Below, piece after piece: positions 1 to 9,647 of a stretch of DNA of 64,000 bases. The notes beneath the pieces are model-generated. The model worked only from the letters and a program-made list of their open reading frames with translations. It was not told the origin of the DNA and did not search any database. Position 1 is the stretch's first letter, and each line of letters begins with the position of its first letter. Position numbers and translations under genes: made by a program. The DNA is from G963675935 sp963823895. GTDB lineage: Bacteria; Planctomycetota; Planctomycetia; Pirellulales; Thermoguttaceae. The stretch lies in contig CAWGNG010000026.1 in assembly GCA_963823895.1 (NCBI GenBank), positions 496,001 through 560,000 on the forward strand. Reading direction: 5' to 3'.

Positions 1-1
1 G

Positions 2-322
2 TTCCTCGGCGGCATCGGCCAGGGAATCGACCCTCTTACGGGAAACACGATTCGCGACGCCGGCGGCTGGTTTGAAGTCTGGTACGACTGCACGCCGAAG
101 TTGCACAGCCACGTCGGTTACTCGGTCGACCAACCGAACAATCACGATCTGACCGCCGCCACCGAGAGGAGCTACAACCAGTTCTACTTCGGAAACTTGA
201 TCTACGACGTGACCAAGAACTTGCTGGTCGGGGTGGAGGTCAGTTCCTGGAAGACGCTCTACGTCGGCGAACTACCAGGCGACTCGGTCCGCACCGAGTT
301 CGTCGCGAAGTACGGGTTCTAA
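2..322 (+). CDS. C-terminal end of an outer-membrane beta-barrel-like protein (partial)
   Basis: An open frame runs from the window edge to the TAA at 320-322, giving the last 106 residues of a longer protein. The sequence alternates aromatic and polar residues (GWFEVWYD, YNQFYFGNLIYDV, LLVGVEVSSWK), as in amphipathic beta strands. It ends in Tyr-Gly-Phe, and a C-terminal Phe is the usual signal for outer-membrane barrel insertion. A GTG- or TTG-initiated short ORF inside it is not a separate gene. The likely role is a porin or other surface barrel, but the family cannot be named from this fragment. Confidence 0.55.
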   Translation, partial: FLGGIGQGIDPLTGNTIRDAGGWFEVWYDCTPKLHSHVGYSVDQPNNHDLTAATERSYNQFYFGNLIYDVTKNLLVGVEVSSWKTLYVGELPGDSVRTEFVAKYGF

Positions 323-339
323 GCGCACCGCTCAGCAGA

Positions 340-407
340 GTGGGGCAAATATTCTTGCCTGCCAAATGTGCCGCATTCTCTCCGGCAGACAGGAATGTCT
401 GCCCCAC
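340..407. repeat. 68-bp palindromic element, family A, copy 1
   Basis: The left arm (340-363, starting GTGGGGCA) and right arm (384-407, GGCAGACAGGAATGTCTGCC then CCAC) form an inverted repeat around a 20-bp centre. Each arm is itself partly palindromic. A copy with identical spacing lies inside the larA-like gene at 53540-53607, and a related three-arm copy lies in hydE at 57520-57622. This copy is intergenic, between the outer-membrane protein and the end of hemC. Confidence 0.8.
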
Positions 408-410
408 TGG

Positions 411-441
411 ACAAAACCGCTTGCGGTTTCGCAAGCGGTTA
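411..441 (-). terminator. Rho-independent terminator of hemC
   Basis: Read on the minus strand, the hemC stop codon (441-439) is the first arm of a stem AACCGCTTGCG / CGCAAGCGGTT with a short loop, followed by TTTTG. A strong GC stem with a short T run directly after a stop codon fits an intrinsic terminator. The same core (CCGCTTGCGG...CGCAAGCGG) recurs near 49629, 56908 and 61618, so it may also be a dispersed small hairpin. Confidence 0.55.
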
Positions 442-1353
442 TAGCGACTCGCGCGCGGCCCGAATCAATTCGCCCGCCCCCTGGGTCAGCAGTGCGTCGG
501 CCACGTGACGTCCCAGCGCGCCCGCCTCGGCGATGGGAGCCGAGTCGGCGGCCTCGATCCGTCGGGCGCCATCGCAACTCAGCACGCGGCCGATCAACGT
601 CAGCCGGTCCGCCTCGACGCGCCCCAGCGCGGCGACCGGCGCCAGACAGCCGCCCTGAAGCGCCGCCAGCAGCGTCCGCTCGGCGGTCACGGCGGCGCGG
701 GTCGGCGCGTGGTCGAGTTCGGCGGCGACGCGGCGGGTTGGCCCGTCGTCGTCGCGAGTTTGCAGCGCCATGGCCCCTTGGCCCGGCGCCGGCAGAACGA
801 TCTCCCAAGGCAACACCTGGGCGATATGTTGATCGAGCCCCAAGCGGTGCAGCCCCGCTTCGGCCAGCACCAGTGCGTCGTAGCCCCCTTCGGCGAGCTT
901 GCGCAAGCGGGTGTCGACGTTGCCGCGGATGTCCTTCATCTGCAAGTCGCGGCGGAAGTGGAGCAGTTGCGTCCGCCGCCGCAGGCTGCCGGTGCCGACG
1001 ACCGCCCCCTTGGGCAATTCGTCCAGCGACGCCGCACGGGCGGAGACCAGAACGTCGCCGGCGGGCGCCCGTTCGGGCACTGCCGCCAAACAGAGCCCCG
1101 CCGCCGCCGCGGTCGGCAGGTCTTTGAGGCTGTGCACCGCCAGGTCGATGCGGCCGTCCAACAGCGCCGCTTCGATCTCCTTTGTGAAGACGCCCTCTCC
1201 GCCGATGGCAGCGATCGCTCCACGGCGGTGGTCTCCCGTCGTGGTGATCGGCGTCAACTCGACTTCGATGCCGCGCTGCCGCAATCGCGCGGCGACCCAC
1301 TCGGCCTGCCATCGGGCCAAAGCGCTTGCTCGTGTTCCCAGGCGAAGGGGCAT
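439..1353 (-). CDS. hemC: Porphobilinogen deaminase (hydroxymethylbilane synthase)
   Basis: This cytosolic enzyme condenses four porphobilinogen molecules into hydroxymethylbilane in tetrapyrrole synthesis. The 304-residue product matches the family length. It shows the start motif LGTRASALA, the catalytic Asp78 in HSLKDLP (equivalent to E. coli Asp84), the Arg-rich TGSLRRR segment near 121-127, GNVDTRLRKL near 144-153 and the cofactor-binding Cys236 in QGGCLAP, which holds the dipyrromethane primer. The frame is open further upstream, but the conserved start MPLRLGTRAS fixes the ATG at 1353. The gene follows glyA on the same strand with a repeat-filled gap and ends in a terminator hairpin. 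A second heme gene, hemH, lies at 12850. Confidence 0.95.
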   Translation of the reverse strand: MPLRLGTRASALARWQAEWVAARLRQRGIEVELTPITTTGDHRRGAIAAIGGEGVFTKEIEAALLDGRIDLAVHSLKDLPTAAAAGLCLAAVPERAPAGDVLVSARAASLDELPKGAVVGTGSLRRRTQLLHFRRDLQMKDIRGNVDTRLRKLAEGGYDALVLAEAGLHRLGLDQHIAQVLPWEIVLPAPGQGAMALQTRDDDGPTRRVAAELDHAPTRAAVTAERTLLAALQGGCLAPVAALGRVEADRLTLIGRVLSCDGARRIEAADSAPIAEAGALGRHVADALLTQGAGELIRAARESL

Positions 1354-1399
1354 GATGGAAAAGAGATCGGAGACCAACCGTTCAAGGGCAACACGATGG

Positions 1400-1468
1400 G
1401 ATGGCAGTTGCACTGCCATCTCCTATTCCCGATTCCCGGCGACGGGGCGGCAGTGCAACTGCCGCCCC
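1400..1468. repeat. Paired palindromes between glyA and hemC
   Basis: Two palindromes share the core GGCAGTTGCACTGCC or its complement: one at 1400-1420 (GATGGCAG...CTGCCATC) and one at 1444-1468 (GGGGCGGCAG...CTGCCGCCCC). They fill most of the 134-bp gap between the true glyA end and the hemC start. This is one of several dispersed hairpin types in the window. Confidence 0.65.
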
Positions 1469-1487
1469 AACGATATTGAAACACCTT

Positions 1488-2736
1488 CTATGCGGTTTTC
1501 GCTTCACCGGGTACGGGGAACTGGCGGCACAACTCGGCCACTTGCCCGCGGATCCGGCCACGGAGCGCCTCGTCCTCCGGCGCGGAGCACTTCGAGAATC
1601 CAACTGCCGATGGTGCGCAGTTCGTCGCGGCCCATGCCGCGGGTGGTGAGCGCCGGCGTGCCGATCCGCACACCCGACGGGTCGACCGGCTTCCGCTGGT
1701 CGAACGGGATCATGTTCTTATTGACGGTAATGCCGCAGCGTTCCAACGATTGCTCGGCCGTGCGGCCGGTCGTGCCAAGCGGCGTAACGTCGGCCAGGAT
1801 CAGGTGGTTGTCGGTGCCGCCGCTGACGAGTTTCACGCCGCCGGCCAAGAGCGTCTCGGCCAGCGCCCGGGCGTTGTCGAGAACTTGCTGCATGTATTTC
1901 TTGTAGGCGGGCGTGAGGGCCTCGCCGAAGCAGACGGCCTTGCCGGCGATCACGTGCATCAGCGGCCCGCCCTGAATGCCGGGGAAGACGGCCCGATCGA
2001 TCTCCTTCAAATACGCCTCCTTGCAGAGGATCAGCCCGCCGCGCGGGCCGCGGAGCGTTTTGTGCGTGGTCGAAGTGACGTAATCGGCCACCGGCACGGG
2101 ATCGTCGTGCAGCCCCGTCGCCACCAGCCCGGCGTAATGGGCCATATCGACCATCAGCTTCGCGCCGACCTCGCGGGCGATCTCGGCAAACTTGGCGTGC
2201 GGAACCTCGCGCGGATAGGCGCTCGCCCCAGCCACGATCATCTTCGGCCGGTGCTCGCGGGCCAACGCGGCGATCTGATCGAAGTCGATCCGATGCGTGT
2301 CCGCCCGAACGCCGTAGCTGAAGAAGTGGTAGAACTTGCCCGAAATGTTCAGCTTCATGCCATGCGTCAGATGTCCGCCGTGGGCCAGGTCGAGCCCCAG
2401 CACCACGTCGCCCGGCTGCAAAGTCGAGAAGTAGACGGCCGTGTTGGCCTGCGCGCCGGAGTGCGGTTGCACGTTGACGTGCTCGGCCCCGAAGATCTGC
2501 TTGGCGCGGTTTCGGGCCAAATCTTCGGCCACGTCGACGAACTCGCAACCGCCGTAGTAGCGGTGCCCCGGATAGCCCTCGGCGTATTTATTCGTCAGCA
2601 CGCTCCCCATCGCCTGCATGACGGCGGGGCTGGTGTAGTTCTCGGAAGCGATCATTTCCAGGCCGTTTCGCTGCCGTTCGATCTCGCCGGCGATGGCGGC
2701 CCAAACTTGGGGGTCTTGACGTTCGACGTAATTCAT
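1488..2736 (-). CDS. glyA: Serine hydroxymethyltransferase, with a C-terminal frameshift
   Basis: GlyA is a cytosolic PLP enzyme that converts serine and tetrahydrofolate to glycine and 5,10-methylene-tetrahydrofolate. The ATG at 2736 gives MNYVERQDP, followed by LEMIASENYTS, QPHSGAQANTA, the PLP lysine Lys226 in TSTTHKTLRGPRGG, and the C-terminal VRIGTPALTTRG. The uninterrupted frame ends at 1504 with an atypical Arg/Pro-rich tail. The neighbouring frame instead carries a normal SHMT ending (APEDEALRGRIRGQVAEL, stop at 1488). A one-base gain or two-base loss near 1584-1590, in a CGCG context, explains this. The intact protein would be about 415 residues, the normal length. I treat it as one functional gene with a probable sequence error. 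Confidence 0.93.
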
Positions 2737-2808
2737 TTACAGTGCCTTAAAGGTGAAATACCAAGGGGATTTATGCCCCATTGACAGGTGGTGTTCTGGC
2801 CGGTACGC

Positions 2809-2836
2809 TTGCGGCTGGTATTGCGATTGGTATAAT
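2809..2836 (+). promoter_or_regulatory. Candidate sigma-70-type promoter for the kdp operon
   Basis: A perfect TATAAT lies at 2831-2836, preceded by TTGCGG at 2809-2814 with a 16-bp spacer. It sits 77 bp upstream of the first small ORF of the kdp operon, in the divergent gap between glyA and kdp (2737-2913). A separate TTGACA at 2781-2786 has no good -10 partner. Confidence 0.45.
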
Positions 2837-2913
2837 TGTTCCGCGGTTGGGAGTCAAGCGAGGCGAGGAGACGCAGTCGATTCGAAGTCCTCGCCGGCTT
2901 CCCCGTGCAAATT

Positions 2914-2994
2914 ATGGAACTACTCTGTTTGGCCATCGTGTTGCTCTTCTTCGGCCTCTCCTTCGGGATGGTGTGGCTGTTTGAACGGCTGTAG
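2914..2994 (+). CDS. 26-residue membrane peptide upstream of kdpF
   Basis: The ATG at 2914 opens a 26-codon frame that is essentially one hydrophobic helix (LLCLAIVLLFFGLSFGMVWL) ending in FERL. It stops at 2994, ten bases before the kdpF start. The stop overlaps the strong AGGAGG ribosome site of kdpF, so the two are probably translationally coupled. It is not KdpF itself, which follows. The small size and position suggest a second single-pass subunit or regulator of the Kdp pump. No function is established from the sequence, and its family was not recognised. Confidence 0.6.
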   Translation: MELLCLAIVLLFFGLSFGMVWLFERL

Positions 2995-3004
2995 GAGGTC
3001 AGTG

Positions 3005-3096
3005 GTGGGAACCGTTGTCTACCTGATCGGCGGCATCGTCGCGGCCCTGCTGTTCGCCTACCTCCTTGTGGCGCTGCTGAAGCCGGAGTGGTTCGC

Positions 3097-3100
<4 letters not shown>
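3005..3100 (+). CDS. kdpF: Potassium-transporting ATPase small subunit KdpF
   Basis: A GTG start at 3005 (a second GTG at 3002 is in frame) follows AGGAGGT at 2993-2999 and encodes 31 residues. One transmembrane helix (IGGIVAALLFAYLLVALL) is followed by KPEWF, close to the KdpF ending (L..PE.F). KdpF stabilises the KdpFABC complex in the membrane. The stop overlaps the kdpA start in an ATGA arrangement (3097-3100), as usual for this operon. Confidence 0.85.
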
Positions 3101-4842
<1,742 letters not shown>

Positions 4843-4845
4843 ACT

Positions 4846-6956
4846 ATGGCGTCTCAGGCAAAAGCCCATTCGCTGTTCGATCCCGCAATTGTCGGTCGTG
4901 CGGTTCTCTATGCCTTCGTGAAACTCGACCCACGGCGTCAACTTCGCAATCCCGTGATGTTCACCGTGTATGTCGGGAGCATCCTGACGACGGGGTTATA
5001 CGTCCTGGCGCTGCAAGTCGGCGGGGAGGAGCCACCGTGGTTCATTCTGGCCATCTCGGCATGGCTGTGGTTCACCGTCTTGTTCGCCAACTTCGCCGAA
5101 GCGATGGCCGAAGGCCGCGGCAAGGCCCAGGCCGACGCGCTGCGGGCGGCCCGGCACGATATTCACGCGAAGAAACTCCTAAAGCCGCAGCCCAGGAACG
5201 AAGCGTTTCTCGATCATCAAGCTATGGTCCAATGCGGGGAGATGGCCATTGTGCCAGGCCCGGACCTTCGCAAAGGCGACGTGGTCCTGGTCGAGGCGGG
5301 AGATCACATTCCCATCGACGGGGAAGTGATCGAGGGCATCGCTTCGGTGGATGAAAGCGCGATCACCGGCGAAAGCGCCCCCGTGATCCGCGAGAGCGGC
5401 GGCGACCGCAGCAGCGTGACCGGCGGCACGCGAGTTTTGTCCGACTGGCTCATTGTACGAGTCACCGCCAACCCCGGCGAGACTTTCTTGGATCGCATGA
5501 TTGCCATGATCGAAGGGGCCAAACGTCAAAAAACGCCCAACGAAATCGCGCTCGACATCCTCCTGGCCGGCATGACGATCATCTTTCTCTTGGTTTGCGT
5601 CACGCTGCTGCCGTTTTCGATCTTTAGTGTGGAGGCTGCCGGTCGGGGCACGCCTATTACGGTCACAGTGCTTGTCGCCCTGTTGGTCTGCCTGATTCCA
5701 ACGACGATCGGCGGGCTGCTCTCCGCCATCGGCATCGCGGGGATGGATCGAATGATTCAGACCAACGTTATTGCGATGTCGGGCCGCGCGGTGGAGGCCG
5801 CCGGCGACGTCGATGTCTTGCTCTTGGACAAGACGGGAACGATCACGCTGGGCAACCGGCAGGCGGTCGATTTTCTGCCGGCCGAAGGCGTGTCGGTCTC
5901 CGACTTGGCCGATGCCGCGCAGTTGGCCTCGTTGGCCGACGAAACGCCGGAAGGACGCAGCATCGTGGTGCTAGCCAAGACCAAGTTCGGACTGCGGGGC
6001 GCAACGTGCAGGAACTTCATGCCACATTCATCCCCTTTAGCGCTCAAACCCGGATCAGCGGCGTCGATTTGGACGGGCGGCATATCCGCAAAGGGGCCGC
6101 CGATGCCATCGAAAACTACGTCCGCGGCCATCACGGACAATTCACCGCCGACGTCTCCGCCCACGTCGAGCAGATCGCCAAACAGGGCGGCACGCCGCTG
6201 GTGGTTGCCGAGGGCGACAAAGCCCTGGGCGTCATTTACTTGAAGGACATCGTGAAGGGGGGAATGCGGGAACGTTTCGCCCAGATGCGGCAGATGGGCA
6301 TTCAGACCGTGATGATTACCGGCGACAATCCGCTGACGGCCGCCGCCATCGCCGCCGAGGCGGGCGTCGACGATTTTCTTGCCCAGGCGACCCCCGAGGC
6401 GAAACTGGCGCTGATTCGCACCTACCAGGCGGCCGGCCACCTGGTGGCGATGACCGGCGACGGCACCAACGATTCCCCCGCCTTGGCCCAAGCCGACGTG
6501 GCCGTGGCGATGAACACCGGAACGCAGGCCGCCAAAGAGGCCGGCAACATGGTCGATCTCGACTCGAATCCCACGAAGCTGATCGAGATCGTGGAGATCG
6601 GCAAGCAATTGCTGATGACCCGCGGGGCGCTGACCACCTTCAGCCTGGCCAACGACGTATCGAAGTATTTTGCCATTATCCCGGCGGCGTTCGTGGGGAC
6701 GTATCCGGTGCTCGGACGGCTCAACGTCATGCGGCTGGCAACGCCGGCCAGCGCGATCCTCTCGGCCGTGATCTTCAACGCCCTGATTATCGTGGCCCTG
6801 ATCCCGCTGGCGCTGCGCGGCGTGCGCTATCGTCCCGTCGGCGCCGCGGCCCTGCTGCGCGACAATCTCCTGGTGTTCGGCCTAGGCGGTTTGGTCGTGC
6901 CGTTCATCGGCATCAAGTTAATCGACATGCTCTTGGTGGCATTGCACTTGACGTAG
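4846..6956 (+). CDS. kdpB: Potassium-transporting P-type ATPase KdpB, with an internal frameshift
   Basis: KdpB is the ATP-hydrolysing subunit of KdpFABC. The first frame (4846 to about 6000) has the N-terminal helices, the actuator motif TGES (residues 174-177; Ser in this motif is an inhibitory phosphorylation site in E. coli), LIPTTIGGLLSAIGIAGMDR and the phosphorylated Asp328 in DKTGTITLGNR. It then loses homology. From about 6003 the next frame continues exactly as KdpB: LHATFIPFSAQTRISGVD, GDKALGVIYLKDIVKGG, MITGDN, TGDGTNDSPALAQADVAVAMN and the last three helices. Restoring one G in the G4 run at 5996-5999 joins the halves into a normal protein of about 700 residues. This is probably a sequence error; if real, the pump would be inactive. 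Confidence 0.93.
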
Positions 6957-7059
6957 AGGACATTTGTGAGGGGCTAGGGATTAGGGATTGGGGATTAGGG
7001 ATTAGAGACTGCGGTCTTACGCTGGCCACTGGCCACTAGCCACTAGCCACTCAAACAAC
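6957..7059. repeat. Short tandem repeats between kdpB and kdpC
   Basis: The gap holds imperfect tandem copies of GGGATTAGGGATTGG (about 6973-7007) and of CCACTGGCCACTAG (about 7025-7051). Similar G-rich tandem text (GGGGTCAGGGGTCAGG) lies in frame inside hemH at 13502-13530 and inside recQ near 31572-31600. The kdpC ribosome site is not obvious here. Confidence 0.6.
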
Positions 7060-7635
7060 ATGTTAAAACAACTGAAACAAGCGACGTTACTGTTCCTCGT
7101 CCTCAGCATCCTGACGGGAATTATCTATCCGTTGGCGATTACCGTTGTCGCGCAATTGGCCTTTCCGAAGCAGGCCAACGGGAGTCTGATCTACCGCGAC
7201 GGCCGGCCGGTGGCCTCCGCGCTGATTGGCCAACCTTTCACCGATGCGAAGTATTTTTGGAGCCGGCCCTCGGCCACGTCGCCGATGCCGTACAATGCCG
7301 AATCGTCGAACGGATCGAACCTGGGGCCGACGAATCCCGATCTAACGAAGGCCGTTCGCCAACGGATCGCGGCGTTAAAGAAAGTCGATCCCGACAACGA
7401 CGCGCCGATCCCGGTGGACCTGGTTACATCGTCGGCCAGCGGGCTCGACCCGGACATTAGTCCCGCTGCCGCCGAATATCAAGTCGCCCGCGTGGCAAAA
7501 GCCCGCGGACTCGACGTTGCGGTTGTGCGGCAGTTGGTCGCCAAACACACGGAAGGCCGCACGCTCGGCCTGCTGGGCGAACCACGTGTGAATGTTGTAG
7601 AGTTGAATCTCGACTTGGATAACCTCCGGCGCTAG
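7060..7635 (+). CDS. kdpC: Potassium-transporting ATPase subunit KdpC
   Basis: KdpC is a single-pass membrane subunit that raises the ATP affinity of KdpB. The product has 191 residues, the usual length. An N-terminal helix (about 8-30) ends in TGIIYPLAITVVAQLAF, followed by the family motifs ANGSLI, LIGQPF, YFWSRPSAT, SNGSNLGPTNPDL, VDLVTSSASGLDPDISPAAA and a C-terminal GEPRVNVVELNLDLD. It lies 103 bp after kdpB, unlike the tight spacing of kdpF-A-B, because a repeat fills the gap. Confidence 0.96.
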   Translation: MLKQLKQATLLFLVLSILTGIIYPLAITVVAQLAFPKQANGSLIYRDGRPVASALIGQPFTDAKYFWSRPSATSPMPYNAESSNGSNLGPTNPDLTKAVRQRIAALKKVDPDNDAPIPVDLVTSSASGLDPDISPAAAEYQVARVAKARGLDVAVVRQLVAKHTEGRTLGLLGEPRVNVVELNLDLDNLRR

Positions 7636-7657
7636 GTGCCGATTGCGGCTCCGCGTT

Positions 7658-9607
7658 ATGTCCGACCAACGTCCTGACCCTGATGCTCTGCTGGCCCGCG
7701 TGCGAGCGGAAGAGGCGAAGCGGGCGCGGGGAAAGCTGAAGATCTTCTTCGGGGCCGCGCCGGGCGTCGGCAAAACCTACTCGATGCTGGAAGCCGCCCG
7801 AAAGGCTGGCAAGGAGGGCATGGACGTCGTCATCGGCTACGTCGAACCGCACTGCCGCCCCGAAACGCAAGCCCTCGTGCTCGGCCTCGATATTCTCCCG
7901 CGGCTCGAAGTCCCCTATCGTGGCTCGAGCTTCTTCGAATTCAACCTCGACGCGGCCCTGGCGCTGCACCCACAATTGCTGATCGTCGACGAATTGGCGC
8001 ACACCAACGTGCCGGGCGTCACGCACACCAAACGCTGGCAGGACGTGGTGCAACTGCTCGACGCGGGCATCGACGTCTATACGACGCTCAACGTGCAGCA
8101 CCTGGAAAGCCTCAACGACGTGATCGCGCAAATCTCCGGCGTGGTCGTCCGCGAAACCGTGCCCGACTCGGTCTTCGAGCACGCCGACGAAGTCGAACTG
8201 GTCGACCTCTCGCCCGACGACCTCTTGGAGCGGTTGCGGGAGGGCAAGATCTACGTCGCCCCCGAGGCCGAGCGGGCGATGGCCAACTTCTTTGCGAAGG
8301 GCAACCTGATCGCCTTGCGCGAACTCGCCTTGCGGCGGACGGCGGAACGGGTCGGCGACCAAATGGACGTCTACCGCGACGAGCACGCCGTCAGCGAAAC
8401 GTGGCCCGCCCGCGAGCGGCTCTTGGTCTGCGTCGGGCCGAGCCCCTTCTCCGGCCGATTGGTCCGCGCAACCCGCCGCATGGCCGTGAGTTTGAAATCG
8501 CCGTGGGTCGCCGTTCATATCGAGACGCCTCACGACGCCCGCTTGTCCGACGCCGAGAGGGAACAACTCACGCAGACGCTTCGTCTGGCCGAGCAGCTTG
8601 GGGGCGAAACGGCGACCCTCACCGGGCAAAACGTCGCCGATGAACTGATCCAGTACGCCCGCAGCCGAAACGTCACCAGGATCGTCACCGGCAAACCGAA
8701 GCGGCCGCGATGGAAAGAGCTGTTTCACGGATCGCTGGTCTACGAACTGACTCGCAAGTGCGGTGACATCGATGTTTACGTGATTAGCGGCGACGCATAC
8801 CCCGTGGCGGCGCCGCTGCGGGGGCCGCGGCGGCCAAAATCTTACCGGGGCTATTTTGGGGCCTTGGCCACCGTGCTGGGATGCACCGGCGTAAGCGCCC
8901 TGCTGTCGCCGAGCATCGCCCCGACCAACCTGGCGATGATCTACCTGGCGGGCGTGGTGATCGTGTCGCTTCGGCTCGGACGCGGCCCGTCGATCTTTGC
9001 CACGGTGCTGAGCGTCGCCACGTTCGATTTCTGCTTTGTGCCGCCGCAATGGACCTTTGCCGTCAGAGACACGGAGTACTTGCTCACTTTTCTCGTCATG
9101 CTGCTGACGAGTTTTGTGATTAGCACGCTGGCGGCCCGCGTGCAATTTCAGGCCCAGTCCGCGCGACAACGGGAGCGGCGCACGGCGGCATTGTACGCAA
9201 TCAGCCGCGAGTTGGCGGCCAGCCAAAGCCGCGAGCAGATCGCGCGGATCGCGGCACAGCACGTCGCGGCGGCCTTCGACATGCGCGCCGTCGTTCTCCT
9301 CTCCGATCGACAGCGGCGGCTAATCCCCTCCGCAGCCGACGCCGCCGGTTTCACGTTAAGCGTTCACGATCAAGCCGTGGCCAAATGGGCGCTCGACAAC
9401 GGGCAAACGGCCGGACGAGGAACCGCCACGCTTCCGGGCTCGGAGGGCATCTACTTGCCGCTGACGACCTCGCGCGGAGTCCTCGGCGTGCTCGGCGTAA
9501 TTCCGTCCAACCCGGTGTTGACCGTCGACATCGAGCAGATACATCTCTTGGAAGCGTTTGCCGGCCTGACCGCACTGGCGCTGGAACGCACCGATATCGC
9601 GGATTGA
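7658..9607 (+). CDS. kdpD: KdpD-type sensor lacking the histidine kinase domain
   Basis: The 649-residue product has the N-terminal KdpD domain with Walker A GAAPGVGKT (residues 32-40) and the B-like LLIVDELAHTN. A universal-stress-like domain follows (about 250-370). Next come the four DUF4118 membrane helices (about 395-485) and a GAF-like domain (about 510-645). It then ends at ALERTDIAD, where normal KdpD of about 890 residues continues into the phospho-acceptor and ATPase domains. No such domains appear in any frame before the convergent gene at 9648, and no kdpE is present. The ATG at 7658 is preferred because conserved sequence begins there. It could still sense K+ or a nucleotide and act on another kinase, but cannot signal alone. 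Confidence 0.9.
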   Translation: MSDQRPDPDALLARVRAEEAKRARGKLKIFFGAAPGVGKTYSMLEAARKAGKEGMDVVIGYVEPHCRPETQALVLGLDILPRLEVPYRGSSFFEFNLDAALALHPQLLIVDELAHTNVPGVTHTKRWQDVVQLLDAGIDVYTTLNVQHLESLNDVIAQISGVVVRETVPDSVFEHADEVELVDLSPDDLLERLREGKIYVAPEAERAMANFFAKGNLIALRELALRRTAERVGDQMDVYRDEHAVSETWPARERLLVCVGPSPFSGRLVRATRRMAVSLKSPWVAVHIETPHDARLSDAEREQLTQTLRLAEQLGGETATLTGQNVADELIQYARSRNVTRIVTGKPKRPRWKELFHGSLVYELTRKCGDIDVYVISGDAYPVAAPLRGPRRPKSYRGYFGALATVLGCTGVSALLSPSIAPTNLAMIYLAGVVIVSLRLGRGPSIFATVLSVATFDFCFVPPQWTFAVRDTEYLLTFLVMLLTSFVISTLAARVQFQAQSARQRERRTAALYAISRELAASQSREQIARIAAQHVAAAFDMRAVVLLSDRQRRLIPSAADAAGFTLSVHDQAVAKWALDNGQTAGRGTATLPGSEGIYLPLTTSRGVLGVLGVIPSNPVLTVDIEQIHLLEAFAGLTALALERTDIAD

Positions 9608-9647
9608 AAGCCGCTTCTCCTCGATGCACGGGAAGAAGTCTCGGCGA

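Noticed and set aside
332..1479. Long open frames on both strands over hemC
   Set aside because: They are Arg/Gly/Pro-rich shadow frames of a GC-rich gene and have no family resemblance; only the hemC frame has conserved motifs.
6957..7059. Possible CRISPR-like array
   Set aside because: The units are short adjacent tandem copies without spacers of constant length, and no cas gene is present.
9608..9647. Missing kinase part of KdpD in another frame
   Set aside because: Only 40 bp separate the KdpD stop from the convergent gene, and neither frame there has His-kinase motifs.
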